Origin: an uncultured Ruminococcus sp.
GTDB lineage: Bacteria; Bacillota; Clostridia; Oscillospirales; Ruminococcaceae
Direction of reading: 5' to 3'
DNA: 16,804 nt
Assembly: GCA_900556055.1 (NCBI GenBank)
Contig: USNJ01000020.1
Location: forward strand, 1-16,804
Both the position numbers and the translations under genes were made by a program. This document shows, in pieces, positions 1-7,506 of this stretch. The notes below the pieces were generated by a model. It ran no database searches. It was not told the origin of the DNA and saw only the letters and a program-made list of their open reading frames with translations. Within the stretch, counting starts at the first letter, position 1. Every line of letters starts with the position of its first letter.

Positions 1-7
1 AGTAAAT

Positions 8-25
8 ACTTGATGTATTTCAAGT
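8..25. repeat. Short inverted repeat in the leading intergenic region
   Basis: Bases 8-13 (ACTTGA) and 20-25 (TCAAGT) are a perfect 6-bp inverted repeat around a 6-base centre. The rest of 1-116 holds no convincing gene or promoter; only a ribosome binding site at 106-110 is evident near its end. The inverted repeat could be part of a dispersed intergenic repeat or an operator. Neither is demonstrated from one copy. Confidence 0.3.
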
Positions 26-116
26 TTCGCTAACGCAGAAGATGCGCAAAGTCGTAGAAAATTTGCCGTGAGGGAGGTTTAAACGAGGTTCCCAAAAGAA
101 AAAACAGGAGAACACA

Positions 117-1445
117 ATGTCAAAGCCTATCTGTGATTATGTAAAAAAATATGCCGAAAGCGGAACTCTGCGGCTCCATATGCCCGGACATAAGGGAATA
201 AGCATTTCCGATGATCCGATATGCGGCGTTTATCCATACGATATAACCGAAATAAAGGGCGCTGACAGCCTTTTTGAAGCAGACGGCATAATAGCCGACA
301 GCGAACGGAAAACATCGGAGCTTTACGGCACTGCCGAAACTGTCTATTCTGCGGGCGGCTCGACGCTATGCATCCAGGCTATGCTTTCCATGATCTGCGG
401 CATCGGCGGAAAATGTATAGCCGTGAGAAATTGTCACCGTGCGTTCGTGAACACCGCTTCGCTGCTTGATCTCGATGTTTTCTGGGTATATCCCGAATAT
501 GAGAACGGAAGCCTGCTTTCGGGACGTGTTACGGCGGAAATGGCGGAAAATGCGATACTTTCAGCAGGAAATGCCTGCTGTTTCTACATGACATCGCCCG
601 ATTATCTCGGCAGGATATACGATGTCAGTGGGATAGCCGGGGTTTGTCACAAGCATGGCATACCGCTTGTCGTTGACAACGCTCACGGCGCACATCTCGC
701 ATTCCTCGGCGAAAATATCCACCCGATAAAGCTCGGTGCGGATATCTGCTGTGACTCTGCGCATAAGATGCTTCCCGCTCTGACGGGCGGTGCTTATCTT
801 CATATCGGCAATGAAAAATATGTCGGGAAGGCAAAGCAGGCTATGTCCCGCTTCGGTTCGACAAGTCCGTCATATCTGATAATGCAGTCACTCGATGTAT
901 GTGCGGATTACCTTGAAAAGCATGGCAGACGGGACATTCCCCGTGCGGCAGATATGATAACCGAGCTGAAAAAGGAGCTTTCCGCCGTTTGGACAATAGA
1001 GGAAAGTGAGCCGCTCAGGATAACTATACGTGCATCTTCAAGCGGACTTACGGGAGATGATCTAGCCGATATCCTGCGTGAAAACGGGATAGAATGTGAA
1101 TATTCCGATGAAACTCACGTTGTACTGCTGTTTTCGCCGCTCACGTCATCGGCAGATCTCAGAAGGCTGAAAAAGGTGCTTTCCGATGTCAGAATGCCGA
1201 AAATACGCATAAAAATGCCTGATATCCCCGATATAAGACCGCAGAAGGTCATGCCGATAAGAGAAGCCGCATTCGCCGAATCGGAGGATATCCCGACCGA
1301 TGAAGCCGATGGCAGGATATGCGCAGAAATACGCTCAGCGTGTCCCCCCGGAGTGGCACTTATCGTCAGCGGAGAAAAAATAGATGAAAACTGCATAAAA
1401 ATTTTAAAAAGGTATAGCATTTTTCATGTAAATGTGGTAAAATAA
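117..1445 (+). CDS. Orn/Lys/Arg decarboxylase-family PLP-dependent enzyme (YaaO-like)
   Basis: A fold-type I PLP enzyme of the ornithine/lysine/arginine decarboxylase family, 442 residues. The family typically removes CO2 from a basic amino acid to give a polyamine or its precursor in the cytosol; the substrate here is not known. Visible signatures are the N-terminal HMPGHKG (21-27), the GGST cofactor-phosphate region (80-83), DNAHGAH (187-193, the PLP-ring aspartate segment) and SAHKMLPALTGG (214-225) with the likely Schiff-base lysine at K217. The length matches the short Bacillus YaaO type rather than the ~700-residue enterobacterial enzymes. The start is supported by AGGAG at 106-110, six bases upstream. 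It leads the darA-holB-ricT operon, as yaaO precedes tmk-darA-holB in Bacillus. The family call is secure; which amino acid it decarboxylates, or whether it decarboxylates at all, is open. Confidence 0.9.
   Translation: MSKPICDYVKKYAESGTLRLHMPGHKGISISDDPICGVYPYDITEIKGADSLFEADGIIADSERKTSELYGTAETVYSAGGSTLCIQAMLSMICGIGGKCIAVRNCHRAFVNTASLLDLDVFWVYPEYENGSLLSGRVTAEMAENAILSAGNACCFYMTSPDYLGRIYDVSGIAGVCHKHGIPLVVDNAHGAHLAFLGENIHPIKLGADICCDSAHKMLPALTGGAYLHIGNEKYVGKAKQAMSRFGSTSPSYLIMQSLDVCADYLEKHGRRDIPRAADMITELKKELSAVWTIEESEPLRITIRASSSGLTGDDLADILRENGIECEYSDETHVVLLFSPLTSSADLRRLKKVLSDVRMPKIRIKMPDIPDIRPQKVMPIREAAFAESEDIPTDEADGRICAEIRSACPPGVALIVSGEKIDENCIKILKRYSIFHVNVVK
1435..1443 (+). promoter_or_regulatory. 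Possible extended -10 element ahead of darA
   Basis: TG at 1435-1436, one base, then TAAAAT at 1438-1443 resembles an extended -10 sigma-A element, but no good -35 hexamer lies about 17 bases upstream. It overlaps the stop codon of the decarboxylase gene. GGTAAAA (1436-1442) is also repeated inverted as TTTTACC at 1459-1465. It could give darA-holB-ricT a separate start. Weakly supported. Confidence 0.25.
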
Positions 1446-1482
1446 AATAGGTATCCATTTTTACCTTCCGGAGGACTTTTTT

Positions 1483-1806
1483 ATGAAGCTTATCTATGCA
1501 ATTGTAAATAATGACGACAGCCAGTCTGTCTCTTCAAATCTTACCAAAGAAGGATTTTTTGCCACAAAGCTCGCATCTACGGGCGGATTTCTTATGGCAG
1601 GAAACACAACGTTCCTCATATGCACCGAAAACGAGAATGTCGATAAGGTCATCGAGATAATCGCAGGCGCATCGAGGAAAAGAAAGCAGTTTGTCCCCAC
1701 ATCCACAACTATGGGCGTCGGTACATACCAGTCCTTCCCCGTTGAAGTCACGGTCGGCGGCGCAACTATCTTCGTTACCGATATCGAAAGATTTGAAAAG
1801 GTATGA
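1483..1806 (+). CDS. darA: Cyclic-di-AMP receptor, PII-like (DarA/PstA/YaaQ)
   Basis: A 107-residue protein of the CdAMP_rec family, a trimeric PII-like cytosolic protein that binds the second messenger cyclic di-AMP. The sequence opens with MKLIYAIVNN and carries the conserved STGGFLMAGNTT segment (around residues 32-43), which forms part of the nucleotide-binding region in the family, followed by a PII-like C-terminal strand region (VEVTVGGATIFVTDIERF). The length is the usual ~108. The start is supported by GGAGGA at 1470-1475, seven bases upstream. The last codons overlap the holB start by four bases (ATGA), so the two are translationally coupled. Its physical linkage to holB and ricT is a conserved feature of Firmicutes. 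The downstream target of DarA is not settled in any organism I know of. Confidence 0.93.
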   Translation: MKLIYAIVNNDDSQSVSSNLTKEGFFATKLASTGGFLMAGNTTFLICTENENVDKVIEIIAGASRKRKQFVPTSTTMGVGTYQSFPVEVTVGGATIFVTDIERFEKV

Positions 1807-2786
1807 GGCTTTACGCAAAGGATAATATAACCGGGATACTTTCGGGAATGGCTGATAAGGATCATTTCAGCCACGCAGTAATGTTCACGGGCGCAGCAGG
1901 CTCGGGCCGAAAGACCGCCGCTCTCATAACTGCGTCCTATCTCATGTGCGAGAACCGTAAAGAGCCATGCCTCACACGTGATATCCCGCCCGAAAATATG
2001 TGCAGACACTGCCGCAGGATACTCGAGGGAACACACCCAGATGTAATTATCCCCGAAAGAAACGGAAAAAGCATGATATATAAGGTCGAAACCATAAGGG
2101 ACGCCGTTTCCGATGCATATGTCATGCCTAACGACTGCGATAAAAAACTGTACATTTTCCCCGACAGCGAAAATATACAGAAGCAGAGCCAGAACACACT
2201 GCTGAAGATCATCGAAGAACCGCCCGATATGTGCTATTTCGTGTTTACGGCGCAGTCAAGGGAAGCACTCCTGCCGACTATGCTTTCAAGGCTCGTTTCC
2301 ATTCCCGTCCACAGTCCGACGGAAGAAGATTGTCTTTCCGAGCTTATCGCAAGAGGGACCGAACGGCAGGCTGCGGAGGACGCTGTTTCCGTATTTCACG
2401 GGAATATAGGAAAGTGCCTTGAATATCTCTCGAACGATGATATCAAAGCAAATGTCATCGCCGCACAGTCGTTCATGAATGCAATGACCGCATCGAATGA
2501 GTATGAGATGCTCAGATCTCTTGCATCGGTCGGCGAAAGCAGGGACAGACTGAAAAGCGTCCTGACGCTATGCCTTGACATCCTGCGGGACGGTCTTGCG
2601 CTCAGAACGGGAAGCGGCGTGCTTTCGGGCTGCAGCAGGGAAATATCCGAAAAGATCGCATCGGGATTTTCCTACCAGAGAATGACGGCTGTTTATGACA
2701 GCTTTTTCAGCGTTCTCGGATATATTGAGATCAATGCGAACGTGTCCGCCGCAGCAGCGCTTATCACTGCGGACACGGTAAGATAA
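1803..2786 (+). CDS. holB: DNA polymerase III subunit delta' (clamp loader)
   Basis: Delta' subunit of the clamp-loader complex, which opens the sliding clamp and loads it on primed DNA during replication. The 327-residue protein starts with an AAA+ domain: a P-loop-like GAAGSGRKT (30-38), a zinc-module cysteine set (C49, C56, C67, C70), the NTLLKIIEEPP segment and an SRL sequence at the position of the clamp-loader SRC arginine-finger motif. The C-terminal third is the variable helical collar domain. It overlaps darA by four bases (ATGA) and ends directly before ricT, so all three are co-translated. The length is normal for Firmicutes. The only real alternative would be a DnaX-like protein, which is excluded by the size and the missing C-terminal domains. 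Confidence 0.92.
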   Translation: MRLYAKDNITGILSGMADKDHFSHAVMFTGAAGSGRKTAALITASYLMCENRKEPCLTRDIPPENMCRHCRRILEGTHPDVIIPERNGKSMIYKVETIRDAVSDAYVMPNDCDKKLYIFPDSENIQKQSQNTLLKIIEEPPDMCYFVFTAQSREALLPTMLSRLVSIPVHSPTEEDCLSELIARGTERQAAEDAVSVFHGNIGKCLEYLSNDDIKANVIAAQSFMNAMTASNEYEMLRSLASVGESRDRLKSVLTLCLDILRDGLALRTGSGVLSGCSREISEKIASGFSYQRMTAVYDSFFSVLGYIEINANVSAAAALITADTVR

Positions 2787-2801
2787 ATGAAAGGAAAAAT
2801 T

Positions 2802-3668
2802 ATGACTGAGATCATAGGAGTCAGATTTAAGAGCGTGGGAAAGATGTACTACTTTTCCCCCGGAGATCTGAAAGCAGAAGTCGGAACCAAGGTCATCGTC
2901 GAAACGGCGAGAGGCGTTGAATGCGGAGAAGTCGTTATCCCAAACAAAATGCTTGAGGACGACAGGATAACCGCACCGCTCAAAACCGTTATCAGGACAG
3001 CCTCGGACAGCGACCTTAAAATCATCGAGCAGAACCGCAAAAAAGAGCAGGACGCAATGAAGATCTGCCAGGAAAAGATAGCGGCGCATAAGCTTGATAT
3101 GAAGCTTGTGGACGTTGAATGTACATTTGACAACAATAAGCTGCTTTTCTATTTCACAGCAGAAACAAGAGTCGATTTCCGTGAGCTTGTAAAGGACCTC
3201 GCATCTGTGTTCCGCACACGAATCGAGCTTCGCCAGATAGGCGTAAGAGATGAAGCAAAAATGCTCGGCGGACTCGGCATCTGCGGACGGCCGTTCTGCT
3301 GTGCAACATATATCGGCGAGTTCCAGCCCGTTTCTATCAAGATGGCAAAGGAACAGGGGCTTTCCCTCAATCCCACAAAAATATCGGGAACCTGCGGCAG
3401 ACTTATGTGCTGCCTGAAATATGAGCAGGACACCTATGAGGATCTTCTGAAGCATACCCCGAAGGTCGGCGCATATGTTAAAACTCCGCAGTTCAGGGGA
3501 TATGTCGAGGAAGTAAATCTCCTGACGGGCAAGCTGAAGGTCAAGCCCGAAAAGAGCAATGACCCGTCCGTTATCTTCGATAAGAGCGAAATCTCGACCA
3601 TCAAGGACGCTGAAATACGCGTTGACAGGGACGAGATAAAAGCGTTAAAGAGCCTTGAAGGCAAATAA
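2802..3668 (+). CDS. ricT: RicT/YaaT, PSP1-domain iron-sulfur protein
   Basis: A PSP1-domain protein equivalent to Bacillus RicT (YaaT), which with RicA and RicF forms a Y-complex that binds iron-sulfur clusters and directs RNase Y processing, with effects on sporulation, competence and biofilm. I chose the ATG at 2802 (288 residues) over an in-frame ATG at 2787. AAAGGA at 2790-2795 is correctly spaced only for 2802, and the family characteristically starts close to a GVRFK motif, here at residues 6-10. Two cysteine groups are visible: C161, C166, C167 and C198, C203, C204, in the contexts GICGRPFCC and GTCGRLMCC. These are the residues expected to bind the clusters. It follows holB with a 15-base gap. 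A RicA or RicF partner is not encoded in this window. Confidence 0.92.
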   Translation: MTEIIGVRFKSVGKMYYFSPGDLKAEVGTKVIVETARGVECGEVVIPNKMLEDDRITAPLKTVIRTASDSDLKIIEQNRKKEQDAMKICQEKIAAHKLDMKLVDVECTFDNNKLLFYFTAETRVDFRELVKDLASVFRTRIELRQIGVRDEAKMLGGLGICGRPFCCATYIGEFQPVSIKMAKEQGLSLNPTKISGTCGRLMCCLKYEQDTYEDLLKHTPKVGAYVKTPQFRGYVEEVNLLTGKLKVKPEKSNDPSVIFDKSEISTIKDAEIRVDRDEIKALKSLEGK

Positions 3669-3684
3669 ATTGGAGGTTATTCAT

Positions 3685-3894
3685 ATGAAAAAAACTGAGA
3701 TCTGCACAATTCTTTCCGTTATCCTGACTGTTTTCACACTCGCAATGACCGTTGTCAACGTGATAATCTACGTTACCGACCGCTGTGAAAAGAGAAAGTC
3801 CAAGGCTGAGCCTGAGCTTGAGCTTGACGATGACTGGGATTTCACTCTCGATGACGATGAGGACGATTCCTTTGATGATGTTCTTTCCATCTGA
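3685..3894 (+). CDS. Small single-pass membrane protein with acidic C-terminal tail
   Basis: A 69-residue protein of unknown function. The start at 3685 is set by TGGAGG at 3671-3676, eight bases upstream; an earlier in-frame ATG at 3655 lies inside ricT and has no such site. Residues ~7-31 form one hydrophobic helix (ILSVILTVFTLAMTVVNVII is its core), followed by a basic CEKRKSK patch that suggests the C-terminus is cytosolic, and then an Asp/Glu-dominated tail from ~residue 42 to the end. It is the last gene of the darA-holB-ricT operon, just before the terminator. The acidic tail could bind a protein partner or metal, but nothing visible assigns a role. That it is a gene is supported by the ribosome site, operon position and topology. 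Confidence 0.75.
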   Translation: MKKTEICTILSVILTVFTLAMTVVNVIIYVTDRCEKRKSKAEPELELDDDWDFTLDDDEDDSFDDVLSI

Positions 3895-3910
3895 TTCTTT
3901 ATGCAGACAA

Positions 3911-3948
3911 ACGGGACTGCCGAAAAGACATCGGCAGTCCCGTTTTTT
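3911..3948 (+). terminator. Rho-independent terminator after the ricT operon
   Basis: A perfect 13-bp stem (3911-3923 pairing with 3931-3943), a 7-base loop and a run of six T residues (3943-3948). It closes the plus-strand operon. The convergent helicase gene ends inside its T-run (stop codon complement at 3947-3949). On the minus strand the stem is present but the following tract is poor in T, so termination from that side is likely weaker. Confidence 0.93.
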
Positions 3949-6190
3949 ATGTTATATCACAATTTCCGCATGACCAGCTTCTTATCCTTGCTTTCATCTC
4001 ATCTACCCCGAGAATTCCGTAGGCAAAGCCCTTTTTCACAAGCTCCTCGGGAAGAAATTCATCGTATTTTTCGAATATCGGTACTTCGTCGGGATATACA
4101 AGCTCCATCGGATCAAGCGGCTTTTTCTCCTCTTCGGCAAGTATCTCAAAAAATTCGTCCCGTCCTACACTCATCTTGAACTGAATAAAATACGGTCTGG
4201 ATGAGTCAAGTGCCTTCAGTCCCAGCTTATCTGCACATCTTATTTTCAAAAAACGCTCCATAGCAAGGAACGCATAGCTTCCGAGCCACGGCAGCAGACA
4301 CCACATATTTCCGCCCAGACATATCAGCGGATCATGAGCCGCACCTGAATTTGCCGCCGTGTGACGTGCCTCTGCAAGACGGACAACCGCATTTTTCATC
4401 AGATAAGGATAGCTTTTGTCCTCGGCAAGTGCCTTTCTCATGCGTTCAAGCACCTTTGTGTTTATGTCGCCCGGGCAGTCGCCGAAATACGCAGGGACAC
4501 TTCCCCTGACCTGCTCACAGTAAACAAGATGACGCTTTCTGTCAACCTCCTCGACTATCCATACATGACCTGCTATCGCTATCTTCTCACCGGGCGGCGG
4601 AGGAAGCACGATCGTTCCCAGCTCCTCCGATCCGCAGCGGACAGTGAATTCCTCGTTCTCCTGAAATACAGCATAGAACTTGAAATTGTTCACTATCCTC
4701 TCGCCCGCTATTCCGACGATAAGTCCGCCGTTTTCCGTCTGCTGGATATGTTCAATTCCGATAAGATGGCGCAGAAGCACCCTGAGATCATCTTTCGATA
4801 TCCTGTAAAAAACGCTGAGCGTCAGCACCCGTGACGCAAGTGCCGCAGGTGTCATTTCCCCGCATGATGCAAGCGTGCTCATCGTCTGATGATAAAGCAG
4901 ACTGTACGGCAGCCTGTCAAGCTTCGGCGGCTCGACCCATTTTTCCTCAATATAAAGCTGCACGAGCGCTATCCCCTGCAAAAGCTTCCACGGGATAGTC
5001 GCAGGCAGCATAGCCCTTGCTTCGGGGAGATCCTCCCTCATGACGAACCACATCTCAGGCGGAAGATCGCGCCTTCCCGTCCGCCCCATTCGCTGGAGAA
5101 ATGATGATACGGTAAACGGCGCATCGACCTGAAATGCCCTCTCCAGCCTGCCTATGTCAATGCCAAGCTCCAGAGTCGCAGTAGTCACGGTCGTGAGAAA
5201 TTTTTCATCGTCCTTCATGGCTGTCTCGGCAGTTTCACGGTAAGCCGCCGACAGATTTCCGTGATGTATCATAAATCTGTCAGGCTCATGCTTCAGCTCG
5301 CAGTATTGGCGGAGCGTCGTTGTGACAGCTTCACATTCCTCACGGGAATTCACGAAAACAAGGCACTTTTTCCCTCTTGTATGCTCGAAGATGTACCCTA
5401 TTCCCGGATCGGCGTGATCGGGTGCAGTATCGGTCGGCGCATCGGGATACGGGCTTGCACTTACCTCCTTATCATCGGCAGCCTGTGTCCCCGTGATAAA
5501 GAAATGCTCCATCGAAAGCCGCCATTTCGTGCCTTTTTCCTCGACCTTCGGTATTATCGTTCCCCTGCCCGTACCGCTTGCAAGCAGCCGCCCCGCTGCC
5601 TCGGGATCGCCTATCGTTGCGGACAGACCTATCCTTCGCGGATTTACCCCCGCCATCTTCGACAGCCTTTCGATAAGACAGATAGTCTGACCGCCCCTGT
5701 CGCCTCTCAGAAGCGAATGCACCTCATCTATCACGATAAATCTGAGGTCGCCGAAAAGCCGTGAGATCGCCGCATGCTTGTGGAGCAGCAGCGCTTCGAG
5801 TGATTCGGGAGTTATCTGCAAAATCCCCGACGGCTTTTTCAGCATTTTCGCCTTGTGTGACTGCGAAACATCGCCGTGCCAGTGCCATACGGGGATATCT
5901 CCCTCTGCGCAAAGCTCGTTGAGCCTCAGAAACTGATCGTTTATCAACGCTTTCAGCGGGCCTATGTATATAGCCCCGACCGAGGACGGCATATCCTCCG
6001 AAAAAAGCGTGAGTATCGGAAAAAATGCCGCCTCCGTCTTTCCCGATGCCGTAGATGCCGTAAGCAGCACATTCTCATCGGAATTGAATATAGCATCGCC
6101 CGCAGCGACCTGCACTCCTCTGAGGTTTTCCCAGTTGTTCCGATAGATGAAATCCTGAACGAACGGCGCATATCTGTTGAAAATATCCAT
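3947..6190 (-). CDS. Lhr-like superfamily II DEAD/DEAH helicase (BrxHI-like)
   Basis: A 747-residue superfamily II helicase resembling the Lhr/BrxHI group, expected to be an ATP-driven DNA (or RNA) translocase in the cytosol. Visible motifs in order are: Walker A TASTASGKT (44-52, K51), motif Ia GPLKALINDQ (77-86), motif Ib TPES (127-130), motif II DEVH (155-158), motif III SAT (190-192), the second RecA domain with motif V TATLELGIDIG (337-347), and motif VI QRMGRTGRR (366-374). Beyond ~400 comes a winged-helix and Lhr-type C-terminal region ending in an FEKYDEFLPEELVKKGFAY-type segment and a terminal CGNC. All catalytic motifs are intact. Its ATG shares one base with the stop of the upstream ATPase gene (TAATG), so it is translationally coupled to it. 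BrxHI helicases occur in BREX type 2 loci, but no other BREX-specific gene than the DUF2791 ATPase is beside it. Confidence 0.88.
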   Translation of the reverse strand: MDIFNRYAPFVQDFIYRNNWENLRGVQVAAGDAIFNSDENVLLTASTASGKTEAAFFPILTLFSEDMPSSVGAIYIGPLKALINDQFLRLNELCAEGDIPVWHWHGDVSQSHKAKMLKKPSGILQITPESLEALLLHKHAAISRLFGDLRFIVIDEVHSLLRGDRGGQTICLIERLSKMAGVNPRRIGLSATIGDPEAAGRLLASGTGRGTIIPKVEEKGTKWRLSMEHFFITGTQAADDKEVSASPYPDAPTDTAPDHADPGIGYIFEHTRGKKCLVFVNSREECEAVTTTLRQYCELKHEPDRFMIHHGNLSAAYRETAETAMKDDEKFLTTVTTATLELGIDIGRLERAFQVDAPFTVSSFLQRMGRTGRRDLPPEMWFVMREDLPEARAMLPATIPWKLLQGIALVQLYIEEKWVEPPKLDRLPYSLLYHQTMSTLASCGEMTPAALASRVLTLSVFYRISKDDLRVLLRHLIGIEHIQQTENGGLIVGIAGERIVNNFKFYAVFQENEEFTVRCGSEELGTIVLPPPPGEKIAIAGHVWIVEEVDRKRHLVYCEQVRGSVPAYFGDCPGDINTKVLERMRKALAEDKSYPYLMKNAVVRLAEARHTAANSGAAHDPLICLGGNMWCLLPWLGSYAFLAMERFLKIRCADKLGLKALDSSRPYFIQFKMSVGRDEFFEILAEEEKKPLDPMELVYPDEVPIFEKYDEFLPEELVKKGFAYGILGVDEMKARIRSWSCGNCDIT

Positions 6191-7506
6191 TATATCTCAA
6201 ACTCCGCAAACTCTTCATCGGCGGGATCATTTTCCTCCGCCTGCGTTTTGGCATATGCAAAATCATCGGAATTCATTATGTCCGCAATTTTCGCCTGCGG
6301 ATTCTGACAAAGGATATTCAGCAGCTCAATGAAATCCCTTATGACCTCACGGGGTGTGATGTTCGTGTCTGCGCCTATCCTGCCGAATTCGATCTTGATA
6401 AATGCGATCATGTCCTCTTCGGTGACTGTCTGTTCATAGCCGAAGAGCTGGGCATGAATATCCGCAAGCTTCTCGATAAGCACGAGCATTTCCTCGTTCG
6501 TGAGCGGCGCAAGCTTTATCACGGGTGCAAGCATATCCTTGTATTCACCGCTGAATCGTCCCTCCGCAAGACGTGAACGCAGCGCTTCATAGCTGTAAAC
6601 GCCCCTGCGTGTGTCCTCTATGCACTGCGGAGTGCCGCCCATGATTATGCCGAGATACTTCGCCTTTCCCTGTAAGGTGTCGTTATACATAGTAAGTATC
6701 TTCTCGTAATTATACTGCCTTGTGATGGCATTCGGAACCTTGTAGATGTTCACAAGTTCGTCGATAAGCACGAGCATTCCGTCATAGCCCGCCTTTTTCA
6801 GGAACATTGCAAACAGCTTTATATACTCATACCAGTCATCGTCCGTAATGATGATATTTACTCCAAGCTCCGCCTTTGCCTCGGATTTCAGCGAATATTC
6901 GCCCCTGAACCATTTTACAGCCCTTGACTTTTTCTCATCATCGCCCTCGTTGTACGCCTGATAATAAATAGTCAGCACACGGGCAAAATCGAAGCCGTGG
7001 ACCATTTCGTTCAGCGAATTTATCACCTCGAATATCTTCTTTTCAACAAGCTTTGAGAACTCGGGTGAATTTACATCTGCGCCGCTTTCTGCCGCCGTTT
7101 CAGCCTGTATGCCGCTTATCCAGCGGTCGAGAATGAGCGTCAGCGCACCGCCCTCGGGACGTGTTTTCGTGGACAGATTTCTGATAAGCTCCTTGTATGT
7201 CGCAAGTCCCTGACCCTTTGTTCCCTGCAAACGTCTTTCGGGGGACAGATCGGCATCTGCGACAACGAAGTTCCTGTCCATGACATAGCTTCGTATCGTC
7301 TGAAGAAGGAAGCTTTTTCCGCTTCCGTATTTGCCGACGATAAATCTGAATGCCGCCCCTCCGTCGGCTATTATCTCAACATCGTGCAGCAGTGCATTTA
7401 TTTCCGTTTCACGTCCGACCGTGATATACGGCAGACCTATCCTCGGCACAACGCCGCCTTTCAGCGAATTTATGACCGCCGAGGCTATTCTCTTAGGTAT
7501 CTTCAT
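6190..7506 (-). CDS. DUF2791 P-loop ATPase (BrxC/BrxD-like)
   Basis: A 438-residue AAA-type ATPase of the DUF2791 family (BREX system ATP-binding proteins such as BrxD). Walker A is GKYGSGKSF at 58-66 (K64, S65), preceded by a VGRETEIN segment typical of the family. Walker B is MLVLIDEL at 244-251 (D249, E250). A sensor-like GIIMGGTPQ stretch (286-294) precedes a SYEALRSRL helix. The extra segment between ~90 and 240 is an insertion normal for this family. It is the middle gene of the operon: its ATG overlaps the TerB-protein stop (TGATG) and its stop overlaps the helicase start (TAATG). The family is known from phage-defence loci, where such ATPases are thought to drive or gate a DNA-bound complex. 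The actual activity here is inferred only. Confidence 0.85.
   Translation of the reverse strand: MKIPKRIASAVINSLKGGVVPRIGLPYITVGRETEINALLHDVEIIADGGAAFRFIVGKYGSGKSFLLQTIRSYVMDRNFVVADADLSPERRLQGTKGQGLATYKELIRNLSTKTRPEGGALTLILDRWISGIQAETAAESGADVNSPEFSKLVEKKIFEVINSLNEMVHGFDFARVLTIYYQAYNEGDDEKKSRAVKWFRGEYSLKSEAKAELGVNIIITDDDWYEYIKLFAMFLKKAGYDGMLVLIDELVNIYKVPNAITRQYNYEKILTMYNDTLQGKAKYLGIIMGGTPQCIEDTRRGVYSYEALRSRLAEGRFSGEYKDMLAPVIKLAPLTNEEMLVLIEKLADIHAQLFGYEQTVTEEDMIAFIKIEFGRIGADTNITPREVIRDFIELLNILCQNPQAKIADIMNSDDFAYAKTQAEENDPADEEFAEFEI

Noticed and set aside
1494..2036. A 180-codon minus-strand open frame opposite darA and holB
   Set aside because: It is antisense to conserved coding sequence, with a cysteine- and serine-rich unnatural composition and no start signals.
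2568..3455. A 295-codon open frame on the minus strand opposite holB and ricT
   Set aside because: It lies wholly antisense to two clearly conserved genes, has no recognisable domain and no ribosome binding site or promoter. It is a by-product of codon bias.
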